From positions 1 through 64,000 of the forward strand of contig NZ_AOLY01000007.1 in NCBI RefSeq assembly GCF_000336635.1: a stretch of 64,000 bases of DNA. The letters are read 5' to 3'. Source of the stretch: Haloarcula japonica DSM 6131 (GTDB lineage Archaea; Halobacteriota; Halobacteria; Halobacteriales; Haloarculaceae). Of this stretch, positions 24,224-33,013 are shown piece after piece; positions within the stretch are counted from its first letter, which is position 1; each line of letters starts with the position of its first letter. Both the position numbers and the translations under genes were made by a program. Below the pieces are notes generated by a model. It was not told where the DNA came from. It made no database searches and saw only the letters and a list, made by a program, of their open reading frames with translations.

Positions 24224-26071
24224 ATGGACAGTAGCGACAGGTTCGAACGGTCGGCCACTACGACAAGACGAAGGGTGCTCAAAGCTGCTGGTGCTGGCGT
24301 CGGCCTCACTGCGCTGGGAACCACTGCCAGTACCGGCCAGCAGACGGACTACTGGACGGTCGTTGCACTGCCGGACACACAAGTGTACGCCAAAGAGGGG
24401 ACGCCCTACGGCAAGGACCAGACGCAGTGGATCGCCGACAACGCGGACGCCGAAAACATCGCGTTCGTCAGCCACGAAGGCGATGTGGTCGACCACGGTG
24501 ACGACGACGCGGAGTGGCAGTATATGGATGAGGCCATGTCCACGCTCGACGGGGTGGTCCCCTACGCCACCGTGACTGGCAACCACGACTACGCGACGCT
24601 GTGGGATCGGAATTCCTCTGTTGCCAACTACAAGGAGTACTTCGGCCTCTCGCGGTACGACGGCCGGGACTGGTTCGGCGGGGCGGGCCCGACCAACGGT
24701 GATGAAGGTCGGGATAACCTCAGCACCTATCAGCTGTTTTCGGCCGGCGGCTACGACTTCCTCCATCTCGCCCTGGAGTGGGAGCCGCCGGGAACGGTGG
24801 ACGACCCGTCGACAACGTTGGGGTGGGCACAGAGCGTTCTCGACCGGTATCCGAACCGGGCGACGATACTCACGACGCACTCGTATCTCCGTGACGAGCC
24901 CCAGCAACGGACACGGGAATTGCAGGAGGCCAGCAAGGTCGGGAATACGGGCCGGACCGTCTGGGAGAACCTCGTCTCACCGAACGGCCAGATATTCATG
25001 GTTCTCTGTGGTCACTGGCACGATGGGACGGGCAAGAGCGGCGGGGAGGCCCATCAGGTGTCGACGAACGATGCAGGCTCGTCAGTGTACGAGCTACTTG
25101 CGAACTACCAGTTCCGAGACGACGGCGGGCACGGCCTGCTTCGCCGCATCGAGTTCCGTCCGGGAGACGGTTCTGACGCGCCGGACCGGATCCAGATCCG
25201 GACGTACTCGCCGAGTACCGACGAGGAACAGACCGACAGCGACTCGCAGTTCGGGTTCGATATCGACTTTGACGCCCGATTCGGGTCGTCGCCCGGGACG
25301 CCGGAACCAACGGAAACACCCGAGACGCCAGACGGACCGACGGCGACGTTCCAGCAGCGGACGGATGGCTACAGCGGCACGACTGACACGATGATACGCG
25401 CTGCTGAGCCGGAGACGAGCTACGGCACCGCTGAGACACTATCTATCGGTGGCAGTGACCCGGAGGGGTCGGGCAGTAGCACACAAGCACTCCTCCGGTT
25501 CGATGGTATCATCGGTACAGACAGCGGGCAGATACCGCCCGGGTCGGACGTGAAACAGGCCACTGTAGCGCTTGAAACGTCGGGCGAGGGGGATGGCGCG
25601 GCGGTCCATCGACTGCGAACGGACTGGAGCGCCGATTCGACGTGGGCGTCGCTGGACGGCGGCGTCCAGACGGACGGCTCCCAGGCCGTCACCGATGCGG
25701 TCACACGAACCGGCGCGGTAGAGACAGGTAAGAGTTCGATTGATGTGACGGCGAGCGTGGAAGCATGGGCAAACGGCGCACAGAACGCCGGGTGGGTATT
25801 TCGCCCGCTCGGGAACGACGGCTGGGATATCCAGAGTGCCGACAGCGACGTACCACCGACCCTGACTGTCAGCTACACCCCTGGAGAAACCGTGGCCGGC
25901 GACGCCGACGGCGACGGTGACGTCGACACTGATGATGTAGACCGGATCCAGCGGTCAGTTGCCGGCGAGGACGGTAACATCGACCGGGACGCAGCAGACG
26001 TCGATGGCGACGGTGACGTCGACATCGGTGATGCTGTTTCCGCCCGGAACCTGGCGGAGGGGAATCAATGA
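24224..26071 (+). CDS. Secreted metallophosphoesterase with C-terminal dockerin
   Basis: The 615-residue modular enzyme starts with a Tat signal (TTTRRRVLKAAGAGVGLTAL, residues 12-31). A calcineurin-like phosphoesterase domain follows (about 45-300) with ALPDTQVY, HEGDVVDHG, TGNHDY, TTHSYL and CGHWHDG, the full set of metal-ligand motifs. A Thr/Pro linker (PEPTETPETPDGP) leads to a DNRLRE-like beta domain (about 375-545). A type I dockerin ends the protein: two calcium loops DADGDGDVDTDDV and DVDGDGDVDIGDA. Phosphoesters, nucleotides or phosphodiesters are possible substrates. Its stop overlaps the start of a cohesin gene (ATGA), so the two products are probably made together and bind each other outside the cell. 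Confidence 0.9.
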   Translation: MDSSDRFERSATTTRRRVLKAAGAGVGLTALGTTASTGQQTDYWTVVALPDTQVYAKEGTPYGKDQTQWIADNADAENIAFVSHEGDVVDHGDDDAEWQYMDEAMSTLDGVVPYATVTGNHDYATLWDRNSSVANYKEYFGLSRYDGRDWFGGAGPTNGDEGRDNLSTYQLFSAGGYDFLHLALEWEPPGTVDDPSTTLGWAQSVLDRYPNRATILTTHSYLRDEPQQRTRELQEASKVGNTGRTVWENLVSPNGQIFMVLCGHWHDGTGKSGGEAHQVSTNDAGSSVYELLANYQFRDDGGHGLLRRIEFRPGDGSDAPDRIQIRTYSPSTDEEQTDSDSQFGFDIDFDARFGSSPGTPEPTETPETPDGPTATFQQRTDGYSGTTDTMIRAAEPETSYGTAETLSIGGSDPEGSGSSTQALLRFDGIIGTDSGQIPPGSDVKQATVALETSGEGDGAAVHRLRTDWSADSTWASLDGGVQTDGSQAVTDAVTRTGAVETGKSSIDVTASVEAWANGAQNAGWVFRPLGNDGWDIQSADSDVPPTLTVSYTPGETVAGDADGDGDVDTDDVDRIQRSVAGEDGNIDRDAADVDGDGDVDIGDAVSARNLAEGNQ

Positions 26072-27399
26072 GGGCGGGCCGAACGATTGTTGTCGCCGTC
26101 GCCCTGACGGTCGTAGTCGGGACGCTCCCGATGGCGGTCGCCGCACTGGCACCGGGGTCTGCGAGCACGATCTCGGTCGGTACCACCGTCTCAGAAACGT
26201 CGGGCGACGGGGTCGCCGTTGCCCCCGGTGAAACGGTCACTGTACAGGTCTGGACCAACGCAACAGCGGTGCGTGGCTACCAGACCAATATCACGTTCGA
26301 CCCTACCATCGCGGATATCGACAGCGTTGCCGGCAGCGACGACTTCGACGACCCCGTTACAAACGTGAACAACGAGGCCGGCTGGGTTGCGTTCAATCAG
26401 CTCCGGCCCGGCGAGACGGACGATCCTGTTCTCGCCGAAATCACGCTCACAGTCCCCGAAAATGCGTCTGGGTCCACACAGCTCACCTTCGTCGGCGCGG
26501 ACACGAAACTGTCCGACAGCGACGGCGAGACTGTCACACCCGAAGCCTACAACAGTATTGAGCTACGCGTCGACACCGGTTCGTCGACTCCAACAGACAC
26601 CACGACACCGTCGGGAACGGACACGCCAACGGCTACGGAAACAGCAACCGGTACTGCTGGCGGAGCAGGAAACGATACTGACAGCTCTGATGGCAGCAGC
26701 GACGGCGGTAACAACGATACTGATGATGATAGCAACGCTAACGACGACGATGATAACAACGGTGGCGGGGGCGGTGGGGGTGGAGGCGGTGCTATCTCCC
26801 CACCTGAACCCTCGTTTTCGATCATAAACACGTCGCTCAACAGAACATCGGCCGCGCCTGGACAGTCGGTCATGGTGTCCGGAACCATCGAGAATGATGG
26901 CGACGATGACGGGACGTTCGAGGCGCGTGTCTACGATAACGGAACGGTGACGGGGGCGAATGCAAGCCTCGAAATCCCGGAGGGAGAACAGCGTCAGGTG
27001 AACCTCACAGTCCGGTTCAACTCATCCGGTGTCCACGCCGTGAAACTCAACACAACCAATGTGGGTAACGTGACTGTTCGAGCGGCCAACGGCACCACGA
27101 ATGGGACGATGAACGCAACTAGAAACGAGACAACAAATGGGACAGCAACTGCGACTGTCTCACCGACATCAGATTCGACAGCGTCGGCCACTGTACCCGA
27201 TACTGGGACGGCCACTGCATCGCAGACTACTGCACAGACAACAGCATCGGACACTGGGACCGGCACGACAACGTCCGTCTCAGAGACGCGGGCGACAACA
27301 ACGGACGGCTCCGGCCCCGGATTCAGTCTCGCCGCTGTTGTCGTCTCGCTATCGCTGTTGCTTGGCTGGCTCGGCTATCGCCGGGACGGGGTACAGTGA
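26068..27399 (+). CDS. Surface-anchored cohesin-domain protein with PGF-CTERM
   Basis: The 443-residue protein has a Sec-type signal peptide (about 1-26) and then a cohesin-like beta domain (about 32-170; ETVTVQVWTNATAVRGYQTN, ITFDPTIADI, VAFNQLRPGETDDPVLAEI). After a Thr-rich linker and a low-complexity Asp/Asn/Ser/Gly tract including ten glycines comes a CARDB-like domain (about 250-340). A Thr-rich, N-glycosylation-rich stalk leads to PGF followed by a hydrophobic helix and arginines at the C-terminus. That is a PGF-CTERM signal recognised by archaeosortase A. It overlaps the dockerin enzyme gene by four bases. The obvious model is a cell-surface receptor that docks the enzyme through cohesin-dockerin binding. 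Confidence 0.85.
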   Translation: MRAGRTIVVAVALTVVVGTLPMAVAALAPGSASTISVGTTVSETSGDGVAVAPGETVTVQVWTNATAVRGYQTNITFDPTIADIDSVAGSDDFDDPVTNVNNEAGWVAFNQLRPGETDDPVLAEITLTVPENASGSTQLTFVGADTKLSDSDGETVTPEAYNSIELRVDTGSSTPTDTTTPSGTDTPTATETATGTAGGAGNDTDSSDGSSDGGNNDTDDDSNANDDDDNNGGGGGGGGGGAISPPEPSFSIINTSLNRTSAAPGQSVMVSGTIENDGDDDGTFEARVYDNGTVTGANASLEIPEGEQRQVNLTVRFNSSGVHAVKLNTTNVGNVTVRAANGTTNGTMNATRNETTNGTATATVSPTSDSTASATVPDTGTATASQTTAQTTASDTGTGTTTSVSETRATTTDGSGPGFSLAAVVVSLSLLLGWLGYRRDGVQ

Positions 27400-27871
27400 G
27401 TCGCGGCTACAGAGAGGCAGTCGTTTCCACCACAGGCTGCCCGGCGGAAACCTCAGCCCGAAAGCGGGCGGTACGACAGCCGGTTTTCGGAGAAAGCATG
27501 CCTACGAGAAAAGACCAAACGACCGTGCCGATAGGGTGAGAAGGTCGCGTATCCGCAACAGCACCCGTATATAACCAGGACCAAGCTCGCAATCCGCCAG
27601 GTCAACGCCGAACATATTCTACAAGAGTGACGCTGTCACCACCCCGCGAAATTCTACATGCCGAAGAACTGCTATGACTCACCGCCCGTGCAACGAACCT
27701 GCCGAGCGATAGCGAACCCGGGTTTTACCAGCGGTGAGCGAACCGGCAGCGAGAAGTCACGTCGTCACGAAAGACGTGAGCGCCACTCGACCTGTTTCTC
27801 ACGGCTCCGTCGACTGTCACAGCACGGAATCGCCGCAACGTCCTTGGGGTTCCGACACAAGGTACGAGTGT
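27400..27871. other. Non-coding region after the cohesin gene
   Basis: About 470 bases with no credible gene. A short hairpin GCCCG-AAAG-CGGGC (27456-27469) lies 57 bases after the cohesin stop and may assist termination. A TATA-like GTATATAACC at 27566-27575 has no clear gene behind it on either strand. Frames here are short and of poor composition. Confidence 0.4.
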
Positions 27872-28756
27872 ATGCGTGTGCTCGTTGTGGGTGCGACCGG
27901 ATTTATCGGACAGCGACTGGTCCGCACCCTGGACGACGCAGGCCACGACGTAGTGGCGTTCTCTCGGAGCGCGAGTGAGGAATCTTTTCCCGATGGCGTC
28001 GAGCCGTTCGAGGGCGACCTTGGCGAACCGGACTCCCTCGACGGCCTCTGTGACGGTATCGATGTCGCGTACTACCTCATTCACTCGCTCACCTCGGAGA
28101 ACTTCGCTGAGCTGGACCGGCGCTACGCCCGTCGATTCGCCGACATAGCGTCGGCGTCGGATGTCGACCGTGTCGTCTATCTCAGTGGTATCAGCGGTGA
28201 CGAGGAGAATCTCTCGCCCCATCTGGCGTCGCGGCGCGAAGTCGAATCGGTGCTTGCGGAGGGGTCGTTCGACCTGACAGTACTCCGGGCGGCGGTCATC
28301 ATCGGCCCGGAGAGCGCGAGCTTTCGGATCGTCGACGACCTGACCGACCGTTTGCCGCTGATGCTCGTCCCCAAGTGGGTCCGAACGCCGTGTCAGCCCA
28401 TCGGTGTCGACGACGCGATTAGCTACCTCGTGGCGTTACTCGACGCTGACGAGACTCGCGGCGAGACCTACGACATCGGCGGGCCATCGGTGTGGTCATA
28501 CGAGTCACTGCTGAAGCTCACCGCGTCGGAAAAGGGCAAGCGGGTGTTTATCGTTGCCGTGCCGGTGATGACGCCGGGGCTGTCCTCGCACTGGCTCCGC
28601 TTCACGACAGACGTGCAGTACGCCATCGCCCGGCCGCTGGCAGAGAGTATGCGGAACCCGGTCACGGTCGACCCGGAAATGGACCTGCAGGACGTCGTAC
28701 CGATCGACCAAACGCCGATCAAGGACGCCGTTCGGCGGTCGCTGATGGAGTCGTAG
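27872..28756 (+). CDS. NAD(P)-binding atypical SDR / NmrA-like protein
   Basis: The 294-residue protein has a Rossmann fold starting MRVLVVGATGFIGQRLV; GATGFIG is the dinucleotide loop of atypical short-chain dehydrogenases. YLIHSL, VDRVVYLSGI and the LRAAVIIGPESASFRIVDDL segment are those of the SDR a5/a7 NmrA-like group often annotated as NAD(P)H-binding or NAD-dependent epimerase. There is no strict YxxxK catalytic pair at the usual place, so it may sense or bind rather than reduce. A second SDR gene follows 54 bases downstream on the same strand. Confidence 0.85.
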   Translation: MRVLVVGATGFIGQRLVRTLDDAGHDVVAFSRSASEESFPDGVEPFEGDLGEPDSLDGLCDGIDVAYYLIHSLTSENFAELDRRYARRFADIASASDVDRVVYLSGISGDEENLSPHLASRREVESVLAEGSFDLTVLRAAVIIGPESASFRIVDDLTDRLPLMLVPKWVRTPCQPIGVDDAISYLVALLDADETRGETYDIGGPSVWSYESLLKLTASEKGKRVFIVAVPVMTPGLSSHWLRFTTDVQYAIARPLAESMRNPVTVDPEMDLQDVVPIDQTPIKDAVRRSLMES

Positions 28757-28810
28757 GCGGCGACCGGCCCCTGCGGGACTGTTTTGGGGCTGTGCAGTGC
28801 AGACGTAGGT

Positions 28811-29713
28811 ATGCCCGAATCGGTCGCCGTCACTGGTGGCAACGGCCGTGTCGGCCAGCACGTCCTCGAACACCTGACCGCACAGGGGTATCGAACGGTC
28901 AACCTCTCCCGTGGGAAACAGGAGGAAGACCATTCGGACGCATATGTCAGGACCGACATGCTGGATGCGGGTGAGGTCTACGGGGCACTCGCAAAATCCG
29001 ACGCCGATGCGGTCGTCCATCTCGGGATGATTCCCACGCCCGACCACACGCCGGGATACCGGACCTACGAGAGCAACGTCATGTCCAGCTATCACGTGCT
29101 GGAGGCCGCCGGCAAACTGGGTGTCGATACGGTTGCCCTGGCGTCGAGTTTCAGCGCTATCGGCGGTGGGTTCGAACCGGACCCCATCGCGGTTGACTAC
29201 CTCCCGATTGACGAGGACCACCGCCTCACGCCGTCGAACCCGTATGCAATGGGGAAACAGGCACTGGAGATCGCTGCCGACGGGTTCGCCCGCCGGAGCA
29301 CAGACGCGCCGGACACTATCACGTCGCTTCGGCTTCCGTGGGTCGTCGACGACGACCTGGCCCGAGAGACCTTCGTCGCGCCAGACCGGACACTCGCCGG
29401 GTCTCGGGCGTCAACGAACTTCCACACCCAACGGAACACGCTGTATGCGTACGTCCACACCACCGACGCGGTTAGGCTCGTCGAGCGGACCGTTGCTGCG
29501 TCGTTCGACGGCCACGAACGCATCTGGATCTCGGCACCAGATACGAGCGCCGAGACACCAAGCGCCGAACTCGCGGCGGAACTGTACCCTGATGCTGACT
29601 ATCAGGGGCCGACAGCCGACGACGAGAACCCGTATGCACCGCTCATCGACACGACGAAAGCCGAGCGGCTGCTCGACTGGGAGCCGACCTGGAGCTGGCG
29701 GCAACTGGTGTGA
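28811..29713 (+). CDS. Extended SDR, NAD-dependent epimerase/dehydratase family
   Basis: The 300-residue protein has the glycine motif TGGNGRVGQHV near its N-terminus, a serine in the VALASSFSAIG strand and YAMGK as the YxxxK catalytic motif. These are the features of an extended short-chain dehydrogenase acting on nucleotide sugars or uronates. The tail LDTTKAERLLDWEPTWSWR has the KA...LGW-like motif of epimerases. A role similar to uronate dehydrogenase is possible given VVHLGMIPTPD, but the substrate is not determined. It follows another SDR gene by 54 bases, possibly as one unit. Confidence 0.87.
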   Translation: MPESVAVTGGNGRVGQHVLEHLTAQGYRTVNLSRGKQEEDHSDAYVRTDMLDAGEVYGALAKSDADAVVHLGMIPTPDHTPGYRTYESNVMSSYHVLEAAGKLGVDTVALASSFSAIGGGFEPDPIAVDYLPIDEDHRLTPSNPYAMGKQALEIAADGFARRSTDAPDTITSLRLPWVVDDDLARETFVAPDRTLAGSRASTNFHTQRNTLYAYVHTTDAVRLVERTVAASFDGHERIWISAPDTSAETPSAELAAELYPDADYQGPTADDENPYAPLIDTTKAERLLDWEPTWSWRQLV

Positions 29714-29791
29714 AGCCAGTGGTGGCCCGCACATCGATCCAGACGCCGCCATTACCGCGCCGCATGTAGCGGCCGTTTCATCCGGAACACG

Positions 29792-29799
29792 TTACTAAA
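29792..29799 (+). promoter_or_regulatory. TATA-like element of the SBP56 gene
   Basis: GTTACTAA lies 27-34 bases before the ATG at 29826. A nearby ATG at 29822 opens only a three-codon frame, so 29826 is preferred. Confidence 0.45.
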
Positions 29800-29825
29800 A
29801 CGGAATGTGTATGTAACTAACATGC

Positions 29826-31220
29826 ATGAGTGACGCAGAGCAGCCAGCTGAGAGTCGGACACACGACCATCACGATCACGACCACGAGGGACCGGGCTAT
29901 GCCACTCCGCAGGCCGCTATCGAGGAAGCCGAACCCGAACGGACCGCGTACGTGATGGGCCTGCACGTCGGTCAGGACGTCGACGCACCGGACTTCCTGG
30001 CTGTCGTCGACGTCGACCCCGACTCCGATACCTACAGCGAAATCGTCAATCGGGTCCAGATGCCGAACAAGGGCGACGAACTCCATCATTTCGGGTGGAA
30101 CGCCTGCTCCTCCTCGTGCCATATGGAGGGGCTGGAGCGCCGGCATCTCATCATTCCCGGCCAGCGGTCCTCGCGAATTCACATCGTCGACACCAAGGAG
30201 CGACGTGATCCTGAACTGACGAAAGTCATCGAACCGGAAGCGGTGTACGACCACGACCTCTCCGCGCCCCACACCGTCCACTGCATCCCCGACGGTGAGA
30301 TCCTCATCTCCATGCTCGGCGACGCCGACGGCGACCTCCCCGGCGGCTTCCTCGAACTGAACGACGACTTCGAGGTTCAGGGCCGGTGGGACACCCCCGG
30401 CGAGATCGAGATGAACTACGACTACTGGTACCAGCCCCGCCAAAACGTGATGCTGTCGACGGAGTGGGCAGCCCCGAAAACCTACTACCCCGGCTTCGAT
30501 TTGGAGGACGTCGAGGACGGCAAGTACGGTCAGCGGCTCAATTTCTGGGACTGGGCAGCCGGCACCGTTGAGCAAACCATCGACCTCGGCGAGGACGGCC
30601 TGATTCCGCTGGAGGCCCGCTTCCTGCACACCCCGGAGAGCACCCACGGCTACGTCGGGGCGGCGCTATCCTCGAACATCATCCACTTTCACGAGTCGGG
30701 CGGCGAGTACCACGCCGAACCGGTCATCGAATTCGACGACCGCGAGCACGAGGACTGGGACATGCCGGTGCCGGCACTGGTGACGGACATCCTCATCTCG
30801 ATGGACGACCGCTACCTGTTCGGGTCGAACTGGCTCCACGGCGAGGTGTGGATGTACGACATCTCGGACCCGAGCAACCCCCGGAAGGCCGATTCCATCT
30901 CCGTCGGCGGCTACTTCGGCGACATCCAGCAGATCCAGGGTCGGGACCTGGTTGCTGGCCCGCAGATGCTCCAGCTCTCACTTGACGGCGAGCGCCTCTA
31001 CTGGACGACCTCGCTGTTTTCCTCGTGGGACAACCAGTTCTTCCCCGAGGAGGCCGAGAACGGCTCGGTGATGCTCAAAGCCGATGTAGACCCGCGGAAG
31101 GGAACGATGTCGCTAGACCGGGACTTCCTCGTGGACTTCGGGGATCTCCCAGAGGGGCCGGCCCGTGCCCACGAGATCCGGTGGCCCGACGGGGACTGCA
31201 CCAGCGACGTGTGGCAATGA
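29826..31220 (+). CDS. Methanethiol oxidase / selenium-binding protein SBP56 family
   Basis: The 464-residue protein is full length for the SELENBP1/methanethiol oxidase family, predicted beta-propellers. GDELHHFGWNACSSSCH holds the conserved His and Cys residues, and SAPHTVHCIPDGEILISMLGD and YDYWYQPRQNVMLSTEW are family signatures. Characterised bacterial and human members oxidise methanethiol to formaldehyde, H2S and H2O2, with copper required in the bacterial enzyme. The N-terminus carries a His/Asp run (HDHHDHDHE), possibly metal binding. No signal peptide is visible. A [2Fe-2S] ferredoxin gene follows after 22 bases. Confidence 0.93.
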   Translation: MSDAEQPAESRTHDHHDHDHEGPGYATPQAAIEEAEPERTAYVMGLHVGQDVDAPDFLAVVDVDPDSDTYSEIVNRVQMPNKGDELHHFGWNACSSSCHMEGLERRHLIIPGQRSSRIHIVDTKERRDPELTKVIEPEAVYDHDLSAPHTVHCIPDGEILISMLGDADGDLPGGFLELNDDFEVQGRWDTPGEIEMNYDYWYQPRQNVMLSTEWAAPKTYYPGFDLEDVEDGKYGQRLNFWDWAAGTVEQTIDLGEDGLIPLEARFLHTPESTHGYVGAALSSNIIHFHESGGEYHAEPVIEFDDREHEDWDMPVPALVTDILISMDDRYLFGSNWLHGEVWMYDISDPSNPRKADSISVGGYFGDIQQIQGRDLVAGPQMLQLSLDGERLYWTTSLFSSWDNQFFPEEAENGSVMLKADVDPRKGTMSLDRDFLVDFGDLPEGPARAHEIRWPDGDCTSDVWQ

Positions 31221-31242
31221 CGACGCTGCGACCGGGCGGCCG

Positions 31243-31560
31243 ATGACCGAGGTCCTGCTGGAGTGGCAGGACAGCGGGCGAACGGAGACGGTCTCGGTGC
31301 CGGACGACGAGACGGTACTCGACGCCGCCGAGGCCGCGGGTGTCTCGCTTCCGTTCGGCTGTCGAACCGGCGCGTGCGGGACCTGTACGGCTCGTCTGCT
31401 GTCCGGCGACGTGACCCATCGCCGCCCGCCGCGGGCGCTCAAGGACCGGCATCTGCGGGACGGCTACGTCCTGCTCTGTATCGCCGAGCCGACGACCGAC
31501 ACGCATCTCGCCGTCGGCGCGACGGTGCAGGCCGAACTGGTGCCGAACCCCTGGAAGTAA
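31243..31560 (+). CDS. [2Fe-2S] plant-type ferredoxin
   Basis: The 105-residue protein has the plant-type ferredoxin fold. CRTGACGTC supplies three cluster ligands and the cysteine in YVLLCIAEP the fourth, giving C-x4-C-x2-C...C. It lacks the roughly 30-residue N-terminal insertion of the abundant halophilic ferredoxins. It probably carries electrons for a specific partner. It lies 22 bases after the methanethiol oxidase homologue on the same strand, which suggests a shared transcript and perhaps a shared redox pathway. ATG 31243 gives a start immediately before the first beta strand. Confidence 0.92.
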   Translation: MTEVLLEWQDSGRTETVSVPDDETVLDAAEAAGVSLPFGCRTGACGTCTARLLSGDVTHRRPPRALKDRHLRDGYVLLCIAEPTTDTHLAVGATVQAELVPNPWK

Positions 31561-31580
31561 CGCTCCCGTGCCGGATCCGT

Positions 31581-31805
31581 TCAGCCCGACAGTGCCTGCT
31601 GGAGGATCTGTCCCAGAAATCCGATAGCTGGGACGACGAACACCGTCGCGTGGACCCAGGCGTCGTAGGTGATGTCGCCGGGCTTGGTCGCGAGAAACAG
31701 GCCGTAGAGGACGACCATCACGACGATCCACAGGGCGGTGATGACAAGGAACGGCACGGCGTCCCGGACCGGCTCGGCGACCGCGTCGCGCAGTGTGTCG
31801 GACAT
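31581..31805 (-). CDS. Small two-helix membrane protein
   Basis: The 74-residue protein has an acidic N-terminus (MSDTLRDAVAEPVRDAV) and two hydrophobic segments (about 19-38 and 50-66), forming a membrane hairpin. It resembles small conserved haloarchaeal membrane proteins of unknown function. It ends 20 bases after the ferredoxin stop on the opposite strand and lies downstream of an alcohol dehydrogenase gene of the same strand. Confidence 0.72.
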   Translation of the reverse strand: MSDTLRDAVAEPVRDAVPFLVITALWIVVMVVLYGLFLATKPGDITYDAWVHATVFVVPAIGFLGQILQQALSG

Positions 31806-31844
31806 GCCCGACTAATCGGACGGACTCGGCAAAAGCGTACCCCG

Positions 31845-32912
31845 CTACGGCCCGAACTCGCTCACCAGTTCGACGCCGTCGGTTCCGTAGTCGGTCATCG
31901 CTGCCAGCCGATCCGAGACCGCATCGAGGCTGACCCGCCGAGTGACCAGTGCGCCCGGGTCGAGCGTCCCGTCGGCGACCAGACGGAGGAGTTCGTCGTA
32001 CCGGGAGGGCGGCATGCCACGGGACCCCAGCACGTCGATGTCCCAGCGGGTGATCCAGTCGGTCGGCAGCGCTACCTCGCCGCGCTCGGCGTCGGTCGTC
32101 AGCCCGACCTGCACGTGCGTGCCCCGTGGGCGGAGGCTCTGGACGCTGTTCCGGCAGGTCTCGGCCCGGCCCAGCGCGTCGACGGACACCTCCGCGCCGC
32201 CGTCCGTTTCGTCCTCGATGGCCGCCGGCACGTCCGCGACGGCGCTGGCGTCGACGACTGTGTTCGCGCCCACGTCGCGGGCCATCGCCAGCGGTTCCTC
32301 GCGGATGTCGACGGCGACGACGCTCGCGCCCAGCGCCGACGCGATTTGGACCGCCGCCAGTCCGAGGCCGCCACAGCCATGCACCGCGACGCGGTCCCCG
32401 GCGGCGATGTCAGCCCGATGAGCCAGCGCGTGGAAGGCCGTGACGTAGCGACAGCCCAGCGCCGCCGCGGCATCGAAGCCGACGCTCTCGGGGAGGCCGA
32501 CGAGGTTGTAGTCGGCTCGTGGAACGGCGACCTGTTCGGCGAACGCGCCCGGAACGCCGGATTCGAAGCCCAGCGCCCATCCGTCGGTACAGACATTGCC
32601 GTGCCCGTTCCGGCAGTAGCCACAGGTCCCGTCGCCGAGGTTGAACGGTACGACGACCCGGTCGCCGGAGGACACTGTCGTCACCTGATCGCCCGTTGCG
32701 ATGACGCGGCCCGCCGGTTCGTGGCCCAGCACCTGTCCCAGCGGCACGTCGTCGTCGGCCCAGTCGCCGTGGCCCTGCCAGGCGTGCCAGTCGCTCCGGC
32801 AGATTCCACATGCCTCGACCGCGACGACGGCCCCGTCCGGGTCCGGCGTCGGGGTGTCCCGGTCCCGGACCGCGAGCGGTTCGCCGTACGCCTCAAGCAC
32901 TGCTGCGCGCAT
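31845..32912 (-). CDS. Zinc-dependent alcohol dehydrogenase (MDR family)
   Basis: The 355-residue medium-chain dehydrogenase has catalytic zinc ligands in ACGICRSDWHAW and GHEPAGRVI, a structural-zinc Cys cluster in GTCGYCRNGHGNVC, and the Rossmann loop VHGCGGLGLAAVQIA. All elements of an active zinc enzyme are present. Substrate type is uncertain; the sequence resembles annotated alcohol, L-threonine or sorbitol dehydrogenases. It could form a unit with the small membrane protein gene 39 bases downstream. Confidence 0.92.
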   Translation of the reverse strand: MRAAVLEAYGEPLAVRDRDTPTPDPDGAVVAVEACGICRSDWHAWQGHGDWADDDVPLGQVLGHEPAGRVIATGDQVTTVSSGDRVVVPFNLGDGTCGYCRNGHGNVCTDGWALGFESGVPGAFAEQVAVPRADYNLVGLPESVGFDAAAALGCRYVTAFHALAHRADIAAGDRVAVHGCGGLGLAAVQIASALGASVVAVDIREEPLAMARDVGANTVVDASAVADVPAAIEDETDGGAEVSVDALGRAETCRNSVQSLRPRGTHVQVGLTTDAERGEVALPTDWITRWDIDVLGSRGMPPSRYDELLRLVADGTLDPGALVTRRVSLDAVSDRLAAMTDYGTDGVELVSEFGP

Positions 32913-33013
32913 GGACCGGCTTCGCGCGCCCCTGGCAAAATACCGGGGGACGGCGACCCCGGACTACTGACCGGGAGCCGAGTTTATGTAGCCCTGCGGC
33001 CAACTGTCCGATC

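Noticed and set aside
26760-26795. Simple repeat encoding ten glycines as possible CRISPR or satellite
   Set aside because: It is a codon run inside the linker of the cohesin protein and is in frame. No spacers or repeated units with spacing are present here or elsewhere in the window.
27400-27592. Small minus-strand gene after the cohesin gene
   Set aside because: The longest frame includes the only TATA-like sequence inside itself and has poor composition. A shorter version from an internal ATG has no support.
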